Positions 14,040 to 23,382 of a stretch of DNA of 64,000 bases are shown here, in pieces. Source of the stretch: Rhodospirillaceae bacterium (GTDB lineage: Bacteria > Pseudomonadota > Alphaproteobacteria > Rhodospirillales > Rhodospirillaceae). The stretch is from assembly GCA_947476695.1 (NCBI GenBank), contig CANJRD010000010.1:1-64000 (forward strand), in the 5' to 3' direction. Within the stretch, counting starts at the first letter, position 1, and the number at the start of each line of letters is the position of its first letter. The translations under genes and the position numbers were made by a program. The notes beneath the pieces are model-generated. The model was not told the origin of the DNA, ran no database searches, and was given only the letters and a program-made list of their open reading frames with translations.

Positions 14040-17000
14040 TTAGCGGCGCGGCCCGAAGCGACCGGGGCTACGGAACGCCGCACCTCTCGCTGGTGCTTTT
14101 GGCGGCGGTGCTTTTGGCGGTGGCGGCGGGACGACAATCTTGGTCGGCGGCGGCGCTTTCGCGATCCGGGCCAACTCCGTCATCATCGTCTGCAGACCCT
14201 TCACGCGCGCGCTGGGCGTATCCCAGGCGCGGATGAACACGATCTTCTGATCGGGGCGCAACTTCACCGTGCCCGCCTGCTTGGCGATAAAGTCCATCAG
14301 GCCGCCCGCGTTCGGGAACTCGTTGTTGCGCAGGCTGACGACGGCGCCCTTCGGGCCGGCATCCACTTTCTCGACGTTGACGATGCGGCAGAGCACTTTG
14401 ATGTTCACCACATCGAGCAGGTTCTCGACTTCGGGCGGCAGCGGCCCAAAGCGGTCGATCAACTCGGCGGCGAAGGCATCGATCTCCTCGCGATCCGTGA
14501 AGTCGGCGATGCGGCGATACAGCGACAGGCGCGCACCGAGATCCTTCACATACTCGTCCGGGATCAAGACCGGGGCTCCGGTATTGATGGACGGCGACCA
14601 TTCCGTTTTCGCAGCAAGTTCCGCGGCATCGGCGGCGCTCGCCCCGGCCTTGGCAGCGGCGACCGCCTCTTCCAGCAGATGCTGATAAAGCTCCACGCCG
14701 ACTTCCTTGATGTGGCCGGACTGCTCGTCACCGAGCAGGTTGCCCGCGCCACGGATATCGAGATCGTGGCTGGCGAGCGTGAACCCCGCCCCCAGCGTAT
14801 CGAGCGTCTGCATGACGTCGAGCCGCTTCTCGGCGGTGACGGTCGGTTTCCGATCCGCCGGCAGCGTGAGATAGGCGTATCCCCGCGCCTTGCCGCGACC
14901 GACGCGCCCACGCAACTGATACAGCGCCGACAGGCCGAACATATCGGCGCGATGGATGATGATGGTGTTCACCTGCGGCATATCGATGCCGGACTCGATG
15001 ATGTTGGTCGACAGCAGCACGTCGAACTTGCCGTCGGCAAAGGCGTTCATCACGTCCTCCAAGGCCGTCGGCGAAAGTTGGCCGTGCGCCACCGCGTACT
15101 TCACTTCCGGCACCAGCTTTGACAGCCGCTCGGCGACACCGTCGATATCCTTCAAGCGCGGACAGACATAGAACGTCTGTCCGCCGCGGAAGCGCTCGCG
15201 CAGGATCGCCTCGCGGATCACGACCGGATCGAAGGGCAGCACGAAGGTGCGCACCGCCAGGCGATCGACCGGCGGCGTGGCGATCAGGCTCATCTCGCGC
15301 ACGCCCGTCAGCGCCATTTGCAGGGTACGCGGAATTGGCGTGGCGGTGAGCGTCAGCACGTGAACTTCGGAACGCAGCGTCTTCAGGCGCTCCTTATGGG
15401 CGACACCGAAGTGCTGTTCCTCGTCGACGATGACCAGCCCGAGATTCTTGAACTCGACGCTTTTGGACAGCAGCGCGTGGGTGCCGACCACCACGTCGAT
15501 GGTCCCATCCTTGAGTCCGGCCTTGGTCGCATTGGCTTCCTGGGTCGGAACCAGGCGCGACAAGCGGCCGATGCGCAGCGGGAATCCGGCAAAGCGCTCG
15601 GCGAAGGTCTTATAGTGCTGACGCGCCAGAAGCGTCGTCGGAACAACCACCGCCACCTGCATGCCGCTCATCGCCGTGGCGAATCCGGCGCGCAAGGCCA
15701 CTTCGGTTTTGCCGAAGCCGACATCGCCGCAGACCAGGCGGTCCATCGGACGCCCTTGCGCCAGATCGGTCAGCGTCTCGCCGATGGCTTTCAGCTGGTC
15801 GTCCGTCTCGGCATAGGGGAAGCGCGCGCAGAACTCGTCGAACACGCCCTCGGGCGGATTTAGCGGCGGCGCTTCCTTCACCTGCCGCTCGGCCGCGATG
15901 CGGATCAATTGCTCGGCCATTTCGGCGATGCGCTGCTTGAGCTTGGCTTTGCGCGCCTGCCAGGCCGCGCCGCCCAGCTTGTCGAGCGACACGCCCGCCT
16001 GCTCCGAGCCGAACCGCGACAGCACGTCGATGCTCTCGACCGGCACATAGAGCTTGTCGTTGCCGCTGTAGACGATGCGCAAGCAATCGTGCGCCGCACC
16101 GCCGACGGTCAGCGTCTCAAGACCCTCGTAGCGCCCAATGCCGTGCTCGATATGCACCACCAGATCGCCTTCGCTGATCTGCGAGGCATCGGCGATGAAC
16201 GCATCCGCTTTGCGCTTCTTGCGGCCGGAACGAACCAGGCGATCCCCGAGGATGTCCTGTTCGGTGATAAGCGCCATGTCGGCGGTGACAAAACCACGCC
16301 CCAGCACGAGCGGCACGACGGCCACCTGACGCGGTTCAACGGCCAGTGCATCCGCCCAGGTCACCGCATCCGATAAGCCATCGAGACCGTGATCGCGCAG
16401 TACGGAGATCAAGCGCGCCTTGGTGCCGCCGGATGTCGCGGCCAGGATCACGCGACGGCCGCCGGCCTGTTCCTGCGCGATATGGGCGATGACGGCTTCG
16501 TAGACATTTTCATTGGGCCGAGCACGCACGTCGGCGAAATCGCGTCCCGGACGCGCGCCCGCGTCTTCCATGCCGCCAAGGTCGGCCGCCGCATAGGCAC
16601 GCAAGGCCGTGACGCTGCGGCCCTTCAGCACCTCGGCCCAGGCCACCTCGTCGAGGAACATCAGCGAAGGCTGGACCGGGTGATAAATGATTCCCGATTC
16701 TTCGAGGCTCAGCTTGGTTGTCTTGCCGCCGCTGGCGGAATCCACCAGGCGCCTGGCCTCGTAATAATCGCGGATCGTTTCAAGGCGAACGCCGACGGAC
16801 TCCTCGATATCGTGATCGAGGCTCAGGCTCGCGGTCGGCAGATAATCGAGAATGGTCGCCAGACCATCGTGGAACAGCGGCAGCCAGTGCTCCTGCCCCA
16901 GGAAGCGGCGCCCGTTCGAGATGGACTCATAGAGCACGTCGTTGCTGTTCGTGGTGCCGAACATCTCGCGGTACTTATTGCGGAACCGGGTGATGCTTTC

Positions 17001-17663
17001 GGGCGTCAGCACAACCTCGCTCATCGGCTGAAGCGTCGCCTGCTCCGCCGTGCCGATCGTGCGCTGGCTGACGGCATCGAAGGTGCGCAGCGCGTCGATC
17101 TCATCGCCGAACAGGTCGATGCGAACGGGTTCCTCGACGCCGGGCGGATAGACATCGATCAATCCGCCGCGCACGGCGAACTCACCGGGCTCCATCACCT
17201 GCTCCGCGCGGGTGTATCCGTTCGCGGCGAAATAGGCGTTCAACTGCGCCATATCGAGGCGCGTACCTTTTTTCAGGGTCCAGGCCGCGCCGCGCAGCAC
17301 ATCCGGGCGCGGCACGCGCTGCAGGATCGCGCTGACGGTTGTGATCACCAACCGCACCCCGCCACTCGGCGGCGGCTCGGTCAGTTTCGTCAGCGCCGCG
17401 ATCCGCCGTGCCATGACGTCGGAATGCGGCGACACGCGGTCATAGGGCAAACAGTCCCAGGCTGGCAGGCTGACGATCTCGACTTCGGGCGCAAAAAAGG
17501 CCACCGCTTCGGCCAAGGACGTCAGGCGCAGTTCGTCGCGGGCGACATGCAATGTGCTGTCGCGGCCGGCGACGCGGGCGCGCTCCGCCAGCACGATCGC
17601 ATCGAACCCTTCGGGGACGCCGGCCAGAACGCGGGCGTCGATCTTTCGCAGAAAGTCTTCCAT
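14040..17663 (-). CDS. mfd: Transcription-repair coupling factor Mfd
   Basis: 1207 aa. N-terminal UvrB-like module (LPAWDCLPYDRVSPHSD), a CarD-like RNA-polymerase interacting domain around 490-560 (DLVVHIEHGIGRYEGL), then a RecG-like motor with Walker A GDVGFGKTEV near 650 and DEEQHFG near 746. The TRCF C-terminal domain follows. It removes stalled RNA polymerase and recruits UvrA, which is also encoded in this window. Start MEDFLRKID at 17663 overlaps the sdhE stop (TGATG), so the two are translationally coupled. C-terminal tail is Pro/Ala-rich. Confidence 0.96.
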   Translation of the reverse strand: MEDFLRKIDARVLAGVPEGFDAIVLAERARVAGRDSTLHVARDELRLTSLAEAVAFFAPEVEIVSLPAWDCLPYDRVSPHSDVMARRIAALTKLTEPPPSGGVRLVITTVSAILQRVPRPDVLRGAAWTLKKGTRLDMAQLNAYFAANGYTRAEQVMEPGEFAVRGGLIDVYPPGVEEPVRIDLFGDEIDALRTFDAVSQRTIGTAEQATLQPMSEVVLTPESITRFRNKYREMFGTTNSNDVLYESISNGRRFLGQEHWLPLFHDGLATILDYLPTASLSLDHDIEESVGVRLETIRDYYEARRLVDSASGGKTTKLSLEESGIIYHPVQPSLMFLDEVAWAEVLKGRSVTALRAYAAADLGGMEDAGARPGRDFADVRARPNENVYEAVIAHIAQEQAGGRRVILAATSGGTKARLISVLRDHGLDGLSDAVTWADALAVEPRQVAVVPLVLGRGFVTADMALITEQDILGDRLVRSGRKKRKADAFIADASQISEGDLVVHIEHGIGRYEGLETLTVGGAAHDCLRIVYSGNDKLYVPVESIDVLSRFGSEQAGVSLDKLGGAAWQARKAKLKQRIAEMAEQLIRIAAERQVKEAPPLNPPEGVFDEFCARFPYAETDDQLKAIGETLTDLAQGRPMDRLVCGDVGFGKTEVALRAGFATAMSGMQVAVVVPTTLLARQHYKTFAERFAGFPLRIGRLSRLVPTQEANATKAGLKDGTIDVVVGTHALLSKSVEFKNLGLVIVDEEQHFGVAHKERLKTLRSEVHVLTLTATPIPRTLQMALTGVREMSLIATPPVDRLAVRTFVLPFDPVVIREAILRERFRGGQTFYVCPRLKDIDGVAERLSKLVPEVKYAVAHGQLSPTALEDVMNAFADGKFDVLLSTNIIESGIDMPQVNTIIIHRADMFGLSALYQLRGRVGRGKARGYAYLTLPADRKPTVTAEKRLDVMQTLDTLGAGFTLASHDLDIRGAGNLLGDEQSGHIKEVGVELYQHLLEEAVAAAKAGASAADAAELAAKTEWSPSINTGAPVLIPDEYVKDLGARLSLYRRIADFTDREEIDAFAAELIDRFGPLPPEVENLLDVVNIKVLCRIVNVEKVDAGPKGAVVSLRNNEFPNAGGLMDFIAKQAGTVKLRPDQKIVFIRAWDTPSARVKGLQTMMTELARIAKAPPPTKIVVPPPPPKAPPPKAPARGAAFRSPGRFGPRR

Positions 17664-17923
17664 CAGGTTGCCGTGCGGACTTTTTCGTAGGCCAGGAGGT
17701 CGTCGAAGATCGTGCCCTGCCAACGCGCGGGAACCGGTTGTCGGCCCAGGACCCAATCCAGGATGTCGAGATCGTTCTCTTCCAGAAGAACCTCAGCCTC
17801 TGAGACCTGGGCCTCGGTCAAATCTGCCGCCACGGCGGTGATGTAGCCGCCGACGATTAGGTCCGTCTCCTTGGTCCCGCGATGCATGGCGCGGTAGATC
17901 AGGCGTTTGCGGCGGTCGTCCAT
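17663..17923 (-). CDS. sdhE: FAD assembly factor SdhE
   Basis: 86 aa starting at MDDRRKRLIYRAMHRG. It has the RGTKE motif (residues 16-20) that contacts the flavoprotein and the DLDILDWVLG segment of the family. SdhE promotes covalent FAD attachment to succinate dehydrogenase subunit A. It sits immediately upstream of mfd, a common alphaproteobacterial order. The open frame extends 21 codons upstream without a family match. Confidence 0.9.
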   Translation of the reverse strand: MDDRRKRLIYRAMHRGTKETDLIVGGYITAVAADLTEAQVSEAEVLLEENDLDILDWVLGRQPVPARWQGTIFDDLLAYEKVRTAT

Positions 17924-18224
17924 GGGAAGTCCTGAAAAGCGGGGCGGCCTTCGAAATGGCAAAAGCATTCCACCGGCGAGGCACAATTGTGGCCGCCGGG
18001 GAACGCCTCCATATAGACGCCGCCCGGGGGGCTGTCAGCCCCTCGGCACCGGCCATCGCGGCAATTCGTCAAATAAGTACCGTGATCCCGGACCTGTGCA
18101 GTAACGTGGTGCCGCCATGACGACAAACCTGGGATCGCCGCCGGTCGTGTCTCACCTGTTCTTTCCCTGCAGGAACAGGCTGGCGAGTCGTGGGTCGACA
18201 GCGCGGGACGTGGTCTGAACGCCC
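17924..18224. other. Divergent sdhE / recG intergenic region
   Basis: About 300 bp that should hold both promoters. The only structure I see is the 25-bp palindromic repeat at 18155-18179. No credible small ORF or RNA. Confidence 0.5.
18155..18179 (+). repeat. 25-bp dispersed palindromic repeat, copy 1
   Basis: CCTGTT, 13 bp, AACAGG. The inner bases (TTTCCCTGC and GG before the right arm) match copies at 39310-39334 and 41802-41826 at about 21-23 of 25 positions. This copy lies 46 bp before the recG ATG. Confidence 0.65.
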
Positions 18225-20324
18225 ATGGCTTCTCTGCGCCCCTCCATCCTCAACCCGTTGTTCGCGGCGGCCACGACCTTGCCGGGTATCGGACCGCGTC
18301 TGTCCGTACTGGTCGAAAAAGTCGCGGGCACGAAGGTGGTCGACCTCCTGTGGCATCTGCCCAGCGGCCTGACCGACCGCCGCTTCACGCCCAAGGTCGG
18401 CGACGCGCCGGCGGGCAAGATCGCGACCCTGACGGTGGAGGTTCTGGCGCATGCGCAACCACCGCCGGGCAACCGCCGCGTGCCCTACAAGATCACCTGC
18501 GGCGATGCGACGGGTAAGCTCACTCTCGTGTTCTTCCACGGCGACCAGGACTATCTGGAGCGCATGCTGCCGGTCGGCGACACGCGAATGATCTCCGGCA
18601 AGGTCGAGGTCTTCGACGGCAAGCGGCAGATGACGCACCCGGATCACATCGTGCCGGTCGCTCAGGCGCATCAAGTCCTGCGGGTCGAGCCGATCTATCC
18701 CCTGACCGAGGGGCTGTCGCCGAAGATCCTCGAGAAAGCGATTGCCGCCGCCCTGGCGAAGGCGCCTGAAATGCCGGAGTGGCAGGACGCGCCCTACCGC
18801 GCGCGCCAGAACTGGCCGGCCTGGATCGACGCTCTGCGCACAGCCCACGCGCCGCAGAACGAGACCGATCTGGCGCTGCTGACGCCGGCCCGGTCGCGGC
18901 TTGCCTATGACGAACTGCTGTCCAATCAGCTGGCGCTCGCGTTGATGCGGCTGAAGCGCCGCAAAGCGCGCGGGCGCAGTCTTCAAGGCGACGGCAGTCT
19001 GCGCAAGAAGGTTGAAGCCGCCCTCCCCTACAAACTGACCGGCGCGCAGCAACGCACGCTGGCCGAGATCGATACCGATATGCGCAGCGAGGATCGCATG
19101 CTGCGCCTGCTGCAAGGCGACGTCGGCAGCGGCAAAACGGTCGTCGCCTTGATGGCGATGCTGGCCGCCGTTGAAAGCGGCACGCAAGCCGCCCTTATGG
19201 TGCCGACCGAAATCCTCGCGCAGCAACATGCCGAAACGTTGCAGCCGCTGGCGGCGGTGGCCGGTGTGAAGATCGCGCTGATCAGCGGACGCGTCAAAGG
19301 CGCCGCCCGCGCGGCGCTCTTAGAAGCAGTGAGGTCCGGGGATGTGCAGATCGTCATCGGCACCCACGCGCTGTTCCAGAAGGACATCGAGTTCGCCGAC
19401 CTCGGCCTTGCGGTGATCGACGAACAGCATCGCTTTGGGGTGCATCAACGTCTGGAACTCGCCGACAAAGGGCGCGGCACCGATGTGCTGGTGATGACCG
19501 CCACGCCGATCCCGCGCACGTTGGCCCTCACCGCTTATGGCGACATGGATGTGTCGCGCCTGGACGAAAAGCCGCCGGGACGCAAACCCGTCGATACCCG
19601 TCTCATCAGCCTCGACCGGCTGGACGAGATGGTGGACGCGGTGTCGCGCGCCGTCGCCAAGGGCGGAAAGGTCTATTGGGTCTGCCCACTGGTCGAGGAG
19701 TCCGAGACCATCGATCTCGCGGCAGCGGAGGAGCGCTTCCGCACATTGCAATACGTACTCGGCGACAAAGTCACCCTCGTTCACGGCAAGATGAAGCCAG
19801 CGGCGAAAGACGCGGCGATGGAAGCCTTCCAGATGCCGGGCGGCCCGCAGGTTTTGGTCGCCACCACCGTGATCGAAGTCGGCGTCGACGTGCCCGATGC
19901 GACGATCATGATCGTTGAGCATGCTGAGCGCTTCGGCCTCGCCCAACTGCATCAGTTGCGCGGACGCGTGGGCCGTGGTGGCCGTGAAGGCACCTGCCTC
20001 CTGCTCTACTCATCGCCCCTCACCGAGACGGCGAAAGCGCGGCTGAAGATCATGCGCGATACCGAAGACGGCTTTGTGATCGCCGAGGAAGACTTGCGTC
20101 TGCGCGGCGGCGGCGAAGTGCTCGGCACGCGTCAGAGCGGTTTGCCGGTCTTCCGCATCGCCGACATCACCGTGCACGGCGATCTACTCGCCACGGCGCG
20201 CGATGATGCGAAGCTGATCCTGTCGCTGGATGCGGATCTGGAAACGGAACGCGGCCAAGCCCTGCGGACCTTGCTGTACCTGTTCGAACAGGACGACGCG
20301 ATCAGGACGCTGAGATCGGGCTAA
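18225..20324 (+). CDS. recG: ATP-dependent DNA helicase RecG
   Basis: 699 aa. N-terminal OB-fold wedge domain (LPGIGPRLSVLVEKVAG near 21-37), Walker A GDVGSGKTVVAL near 300, DEQHRFG near 400, TATPIPRTL, and motif VI HQLRGRVGRGG near 585. RecG remodels stalled replication forks and Holliday junctions. It overlaps the convergent DUF502 gene by 4 bp. Full length. Confidence 0.95.
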   Translation: MASLRPSILNPLFAAATTLPGIGPRLSVLVEKVAGTKVVDLLWHLPSGLTDRRFTPKVGDAPAGKIATLTVEVLAHAQPPPGNRRVPYKITCGDATGKLTLVFFHGDQDYLERMLPVGDTRMISGKVEVFDGKRQMTHPDHIVPVAQAHQVLRVEPIYPLTEGLSPKILEKAIAAALAKAPEMPEWQDAPYRARQNWPAWIDALRTAHAPQNETDLALLTPARSRLAYDELLSNQLALALMRLKRRKARGRSLQGDGSLRKKVEAALPYKLTGAQQRTLAEIDTDMRSEDRMLRLLQGDVGSGKTVVALMAMLAAVESGTQAALMVPTEILAQQHAETLQPLAAVAGVKIALISGRVKGAARAALLEAVRSGDVQIVIGTHALFQKDIEFADLGLAVIDEQHRFGVHQRLELADKGRGTDVLVMTATPIPRTLALTAYGDMDVSRLDEKPPGRKPVDTRLISLDRLDEMVDAVSRAVAKGGKVYWVCPLVEESETIDLAAAEERFRTLQYVLGDKVTLVHGKMKPAAKDAAMEAFQMPGGPQVLVATTVIEVGVDVPDATIMIVEHAERFGLAQLHQLRGRVGRGGREGTCLLLYSSPLTETAKARLKIMRDTEDGFVIAEEDLRLRGGGEVLGTRQSGLPVFRIADITVHGDLLATARDDAKLILSLDADLETERGQALRTLLYLFEQDDAIRTLRSG

Positions 20325-21016
20325 CGCCGGGGTGTGACGGGCGTCGGGCCGTTGGCCTTCGGTGCGGCAAGGCCACCGGAGAGGATCAGCTTCAGGCAAT
20401 CCTCGACCGACATGTCGACGCGGATCGCATCGGCGCGCGGGACGAACAGGACGTAGCCCGATGTCGGGTTTGGCGAGGTCGGCACATAGACCGTCAGCAT
20501 GTCTTCCGGCAAACGGTCGCGCAGTTCACCGTCGGTGCGGCCGGCGACGAGGGCCAGGGTCCACACGCCGGTGCGTGGATACTCGATCAGCACGACCTCA
20601 CGGAACGCGCCCGATTGATCCCGGAACACTGTCTCGAAGATCTGCTTCACGGAGCTGTAGATGCTGCGCACGATCGGCGCCTTCGCCAGCACGCGCTCGC
20701 CGAAGCGGATCAGCGCATGGCCGAGGAAGTTCGCGGTCAGGAAACCGATCACGCTCAACGCGACGATCAGCATGACAAGGCCAAGGCCCGGAACGCTGAT
20801 GCGGAACAGAGTGCTCGGGTTGTAGGCGTCCGGCAGAACGCGGGCGACGCCCTCGTCCACCCACGAGACGACGGACCAGGTGAAATACAGGGTGATACTG
20901 ATCGGGGCCGTCACCAGGATGCCGGCGAACAGATAGTTACGCAGGCGCGCCGCCAGCGACAGGCGCGGCGGCGGGGGTGGCGGCAGCTCGGACTCAGGAA
21001 CGGGCATTAGGCTCAT
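20321..21016 (-). CDS. DUF502 family inner-membrane protein
   Basis: 231 aa with a Pro-rich cytoplasmic start (residues 10-17), TM1 near 28-50 (YLFAGILVTAPISITLYF) and TM2 near 77-97. The conserved DUF502 core follows: RSIYSSVKQIFETV, VVLIEYPR and VYVPTSPNPTSGY. The C-terminal half is soluble. Function of the family is not established. It is often near recG in alphaproteobacteria. Confidence 0.85.
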   Translation of the reverse strand: MSLMPVPESELPPPPPPRLSLAARLRNYLFAGILVTAPISITLYFTWSVVSWVDEGVARVLPDAYNPSTLFRISVPGLGLVMLIVALSVIGFLTANFLGHALIRFGERVLAKAPIVRSIYSSVKQIFETVFRDQSGAFREVVLIEYPRTGVWTLALVAGRTDGELRDRLPEDMLTVYVPTSPNPTSGYVLFVPRADAIRVDMSVEDCLKLILSGGLAAPKANGPTPVTPRR

Positions 21017-21088
21017 GACATCACAAATGATACGACGCGGTTAATAATCGCCTATTTTTGGGGGTCTCTCCCCGATATTAGTTGAGGA

Positions 21089-21544
21089 ATGACACAAATC
21101 GATCCGCCCGCACCGCTTACTACGGACCCGAAACCAGTTGTCGGCGTCGGCATCGTCGTGATCCGCGACGGCGCTAACGGCCAGGAGGTCCTATTGATCA
21201 AGCGCGGCCAAGCCCCGCGCCTGGGCGAATGGAGTATTCCCGGCGGTAGGCAGGAACTCGGCGAGACCGTGCGGGAAACCGCTGTGCGTGAAGCGCTGGA
21301 GGAGACCGCCCTCACCGTCGGCAACCTGCGTCTGATCGACGTGGTCGACGCTTTCGGGAGGAACCCTGACGGGTCCCTGCGAAACCAGTGGGTGCTGGTG
21401 GATTTCCGCGCCGATGTGCTGGCGGGCGAAGCCGTTGCCGGGGGCGATGCCGCCGCCGTGCAATGGGTGCCGCTCAATGACGTTGCCAAATACGTGCAGT
21501 GGACTGAGACCCGCCGCGTGATCGCCGAAGGAGCCGCGCTATGA
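21089..21544 (+). CDS. NUDIX hydrolase
   Basis: 151 aa. The Nudix box spans about residues 53-75 (GRQELGETVRETAVREALEE), with the catalytic REALEE. Substrate unspecified; the PGGRQELGET form is shared with ADP-ribose and general (d)NTP pyrophosphatases. Its TGA overlaps the next start (ATGA at 21541-21544), so the two are coupled. Confidence 0.88.
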   Translation: MTQIDPPAPLTTDPKPVVGVGIVVIRDGANGQEVLLIKRGQAPRLGEWSIPGGRQELGETVRETAVREALEETALTVGNLRLIDVVDAFGRNPDGSLRNQWVLVDFRADVLAGEAVAGGDAAAVQWVPLNDVAKYVQWTETRRVIAEGAAL

Positions 21545-21891
21545 TTCCCGATGGCGATTGGGTGATGCCGCAGAAACCGCTGTTCGTTATGCGCGTCTGC
21601 ATCAACAAGCGGCTGAACACCGACAAGCTGCCGAACTGCGCGGGACGTGGCAGTCGCGGCCTGGCCGATCAGCTCGAGAAGCTGATCATGGCGGAAGGTC
21701 TTCCGGCTGAACTCGTGCGGGGGCCTTGCATGAACAACTGCTCCATCGGCCCGAACATCAAGGTTCAGGGCGGGCCGCTGTTCAATCTCGATAGCGACAT
21801 ATCGGAGGCGCGCATCGCGGAGATCATGGACGCGATCCGCGCGGAAGCGGCGAAGCGCAAAGCTGCCGCGGCCGAAGTCGCCGGCCCGTGA
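21541..21891 (+). CDS. Thioredoxin-like [2Fe-2S] ferredoxin
   Basis: 116 aa with Cys20, Cys33, Cys63 and Cys67: the spacing CX12C ... CX3C of thioredoxin-like 2Fe-2S proteins, including the segment GPCMNNCSIGPNI. Probably an electron-transfer protein; partner unknown. The ATG overlaps the nudix stop. An alternative start at residue 9 would keep all cysteines. A small membrane-peptide ORF overlaps its own stop (GTGA). Confidence 0.75.
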   Translation: MIPDGDWVMPQKPLFVMRVCINKRLNTDKLPNCAGRGSRGLADQLEKLIMAEGLPAELVRGPCMNNCSIGPNIKVQGGPLFNLDSDISEARIAEIMDAIRAEAAKRKAAAAEVAGP

Positions 21892-22025
21892 TCGCGATCG
21901 TCATCGGCGCGATTTTGGCCGCCGTCCTTGGCGCCATTGCCGTGCTGATGCCCTGTCCCGCCTGTCGCAGACGGCGGGAACGGCTCGAAGCAGCCTACGA
22001 AGCGTGGCGGCGGCCTAGGAAATGA
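21888..22025 (+). CDS. Small membrane-anchored peptide with CPAC motif, 45 aa
   Basis: A GTG start overlaps the ferredoxin stop (GTGA at 21888-21891). The product is one hydrophobic segment (IAIVIGAILAAVLGAIAVL), then PCPACRRRRE and a short helical tail. The overlap and the clear membrane-anchor design favour a real gene; a CPxC just after the membrane suggests metal or redox chemistry (inference). It runs 11 bp into the convergent gene. Confidence 0.5.
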   Translation: MIAIVIGAILAAVLGAIAVLMPCPACRRRRERLEAAYEAWRRPRK

Positions 22026-22206
22026 AATGCATGACCGGCGCGAGCAGCTGCAGCCCTTGCATCTTGATCAATGGCCACTGGGCGTAAGGCCAGATGAAGG
22101 CATTTAGCATCGCCTCACCCATCGGCACTTTCGCGAACAGATCCCGCGTGAAAAACAGAATACCCGTGATGCAGTAGAACGCCTGCAACAACGCAAACTT
22201 GCCCAT
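22015..22206 (-). CDS. Small hypothetical membrane protein, 63 aa
   Basis: Hydrophobic 63-residue product (FALLQAFYCITGILFFTRDLF, broken here after 21 by F, with a second apolar stretch near AMLNAFIWPYAQW). No domain recognised. A short GC-rich inverted repeat with GGGGCGA arms lies just upstream near 22230. Coding status is supported by composition and a plausible start only. Confidence 0.5.
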   Translation of the reverse strand: MGKFALLQAFYCITGILFFTRDLFAKVPMGEAMLNAFIWPYAQWPLIKMQGLQLLAPVMHFIS

Positions 22207-22285
22207 ACATCCCCCGACGTTTGGCCTCGTCCCGGGGCGATTTTCGCCCCTTACGCGTCCAAAGGCTAGTGCCGTGAAGGGTAGC

Positions 22286-23368
22286 CTAGGACTTTGACTC
22301 AGGCTTCTTGAGCAGGTCGGCCATCCGCTTGTTCATGATGGCGACCGAATAGGTCGGGACCTGAAACGCCCAGCCATTTGTGCGCGCATTGAGGTCGGCG
22401 ATGACCTTGCCCCAATCGGCGACGGTCGCCGTGCCGGGCGCCGGCTTGGGCTCATCCGGCTTCGGCCCTCCTGGCGGCGGATCGGCTTTCACCTTGATCC
22501 AGGAGTTGCCGTCTTTCTGCGTCAGCTGGACGGTCACGCGCCAGCCGGCAAAGCCGTCGAAATCGGCGGTCGTGGTCTTCTCCTTCGGAAACGGGATGTC
22601 ATCGGCCCGCGCGACGTCGTCCAGCATGAAGATCTGCAGCATCCGCGCGAACTCGTCGGCGGAGTAGTCGCTGGCGGCCTGTTTGCCCGCAGGCAGGTTC
22701 TCGTACTTGAAGCCCGGATCGGTGGGCGCCTGACGGCCCGCGATCACGCGTTCCCCATCCGGATGGACCACGGTGATGCGTTTCACATCGCGATCCTTGA
22801 TGTCGGCGATGTCGCGTTTCAGCCAGTCGCGCGGCTTGGCGCCGACATTGATGTCACCTAAGGCCAGCCAGCTTTGCGGGTTCGGTGGCAGACGCACATA
22901 GGTGCCGCCCTCCTTGCCGAGCGAGAACTTGCGCTTACCGACGATCACGTCCGCCAGCGCCTTACCGTCCTTGTCGACCAGTAAGACTTCTTTGGCACGG
23001 CTGTTCTTGGCCTTCGGATCGTTGAGATCCAGCCGGTCAAGCTTCTCCGCCATGGCGGTCTTGGCTTCCAGTTTCGTCATGCGGGCGATGCCCAGGACGA
23101 CCTCGGCGACTTTCGCGTCCTCCGCCGGATAGTTCTTCCGGTCGCGCACGACCCAACCCTTACCGTCCCAATCGAAAGTCAGATCGCCGTCGGCTTGTTT
23201 GACGACTACGGACTTCAAAGACGCAAGCTTGTTCGTCAGTCCGGGAAACAGTGCCTCGCCGGAAACATCGGCCGAACGCAACGCGGGCTGGTGCAGAACT
23301 GTGGCAATCGCGAGACCTGTGACGACCACCGTCGCCGCCAGAAGCACGAAGAAGCTATTGCGATGCAT
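22286..23368 (-). CDS. DUF4340 protein of the Gld-type ABC cluster
   Basis: 360 aa with an N-terminal anchor (NSFFVLLAATVVVTGLAI, residues 4-21) and a large extracytoplasmic region with DUF4340 repeats (WVVRDRKNYPA near 73, and SWLALGDINVG). A Pro-rich stretch (PPPGGPKPDEPKPAPG) lies near 300. DUF4340 proteins accompany GldG/GldF transporters. It is last in a four-gene operon, 14 bp after the GldG-like gene. Confidence 0.8.
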   Translation of the reverse strand: MHRNSFFVLLAATVVVTGLAIATVLHQPALRSADVSGEALFPGLTNKLASLKSVVVKQADGDLTFDWDGKGWVVRDRKNYPAEDAKVAEVVLGIARMTKLEAKTAMAEKLDRLDLNDPKAKNSRAKEVLLVDKDGKALADVIVGKRKFSLGKEGGTYVRLPPNPQSWLALGDINVGAKPRDWLKRDIADIKDRDVKRITVVHPDGERVIAGRQAPTDPGFKYENLPAGKQAASDYSADEFARMLQIFMLDDVARADDIPFPKEKTTTADFDGFAGWRVTVQLTQKDGNSWIKVKADPPPGGPKPDEPKPAPGTATVADWGKVIADLNARTNGWAFQVPTYSVAIMNKRMADLLKKPESKS

Positions 23369-23382
23369 GTGCTGCCCCTTCC

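Noticed and set aside
20321-20324. 4-bp convergent overlaps (recG/DUF502, uvrA/GT2, hydrolase/AMDase-like) as a special regulatory feature
   Set aside because: Common in compact GC-rich genomes when stop codons share TAGA/CTAG sequences; nothing more is visible.
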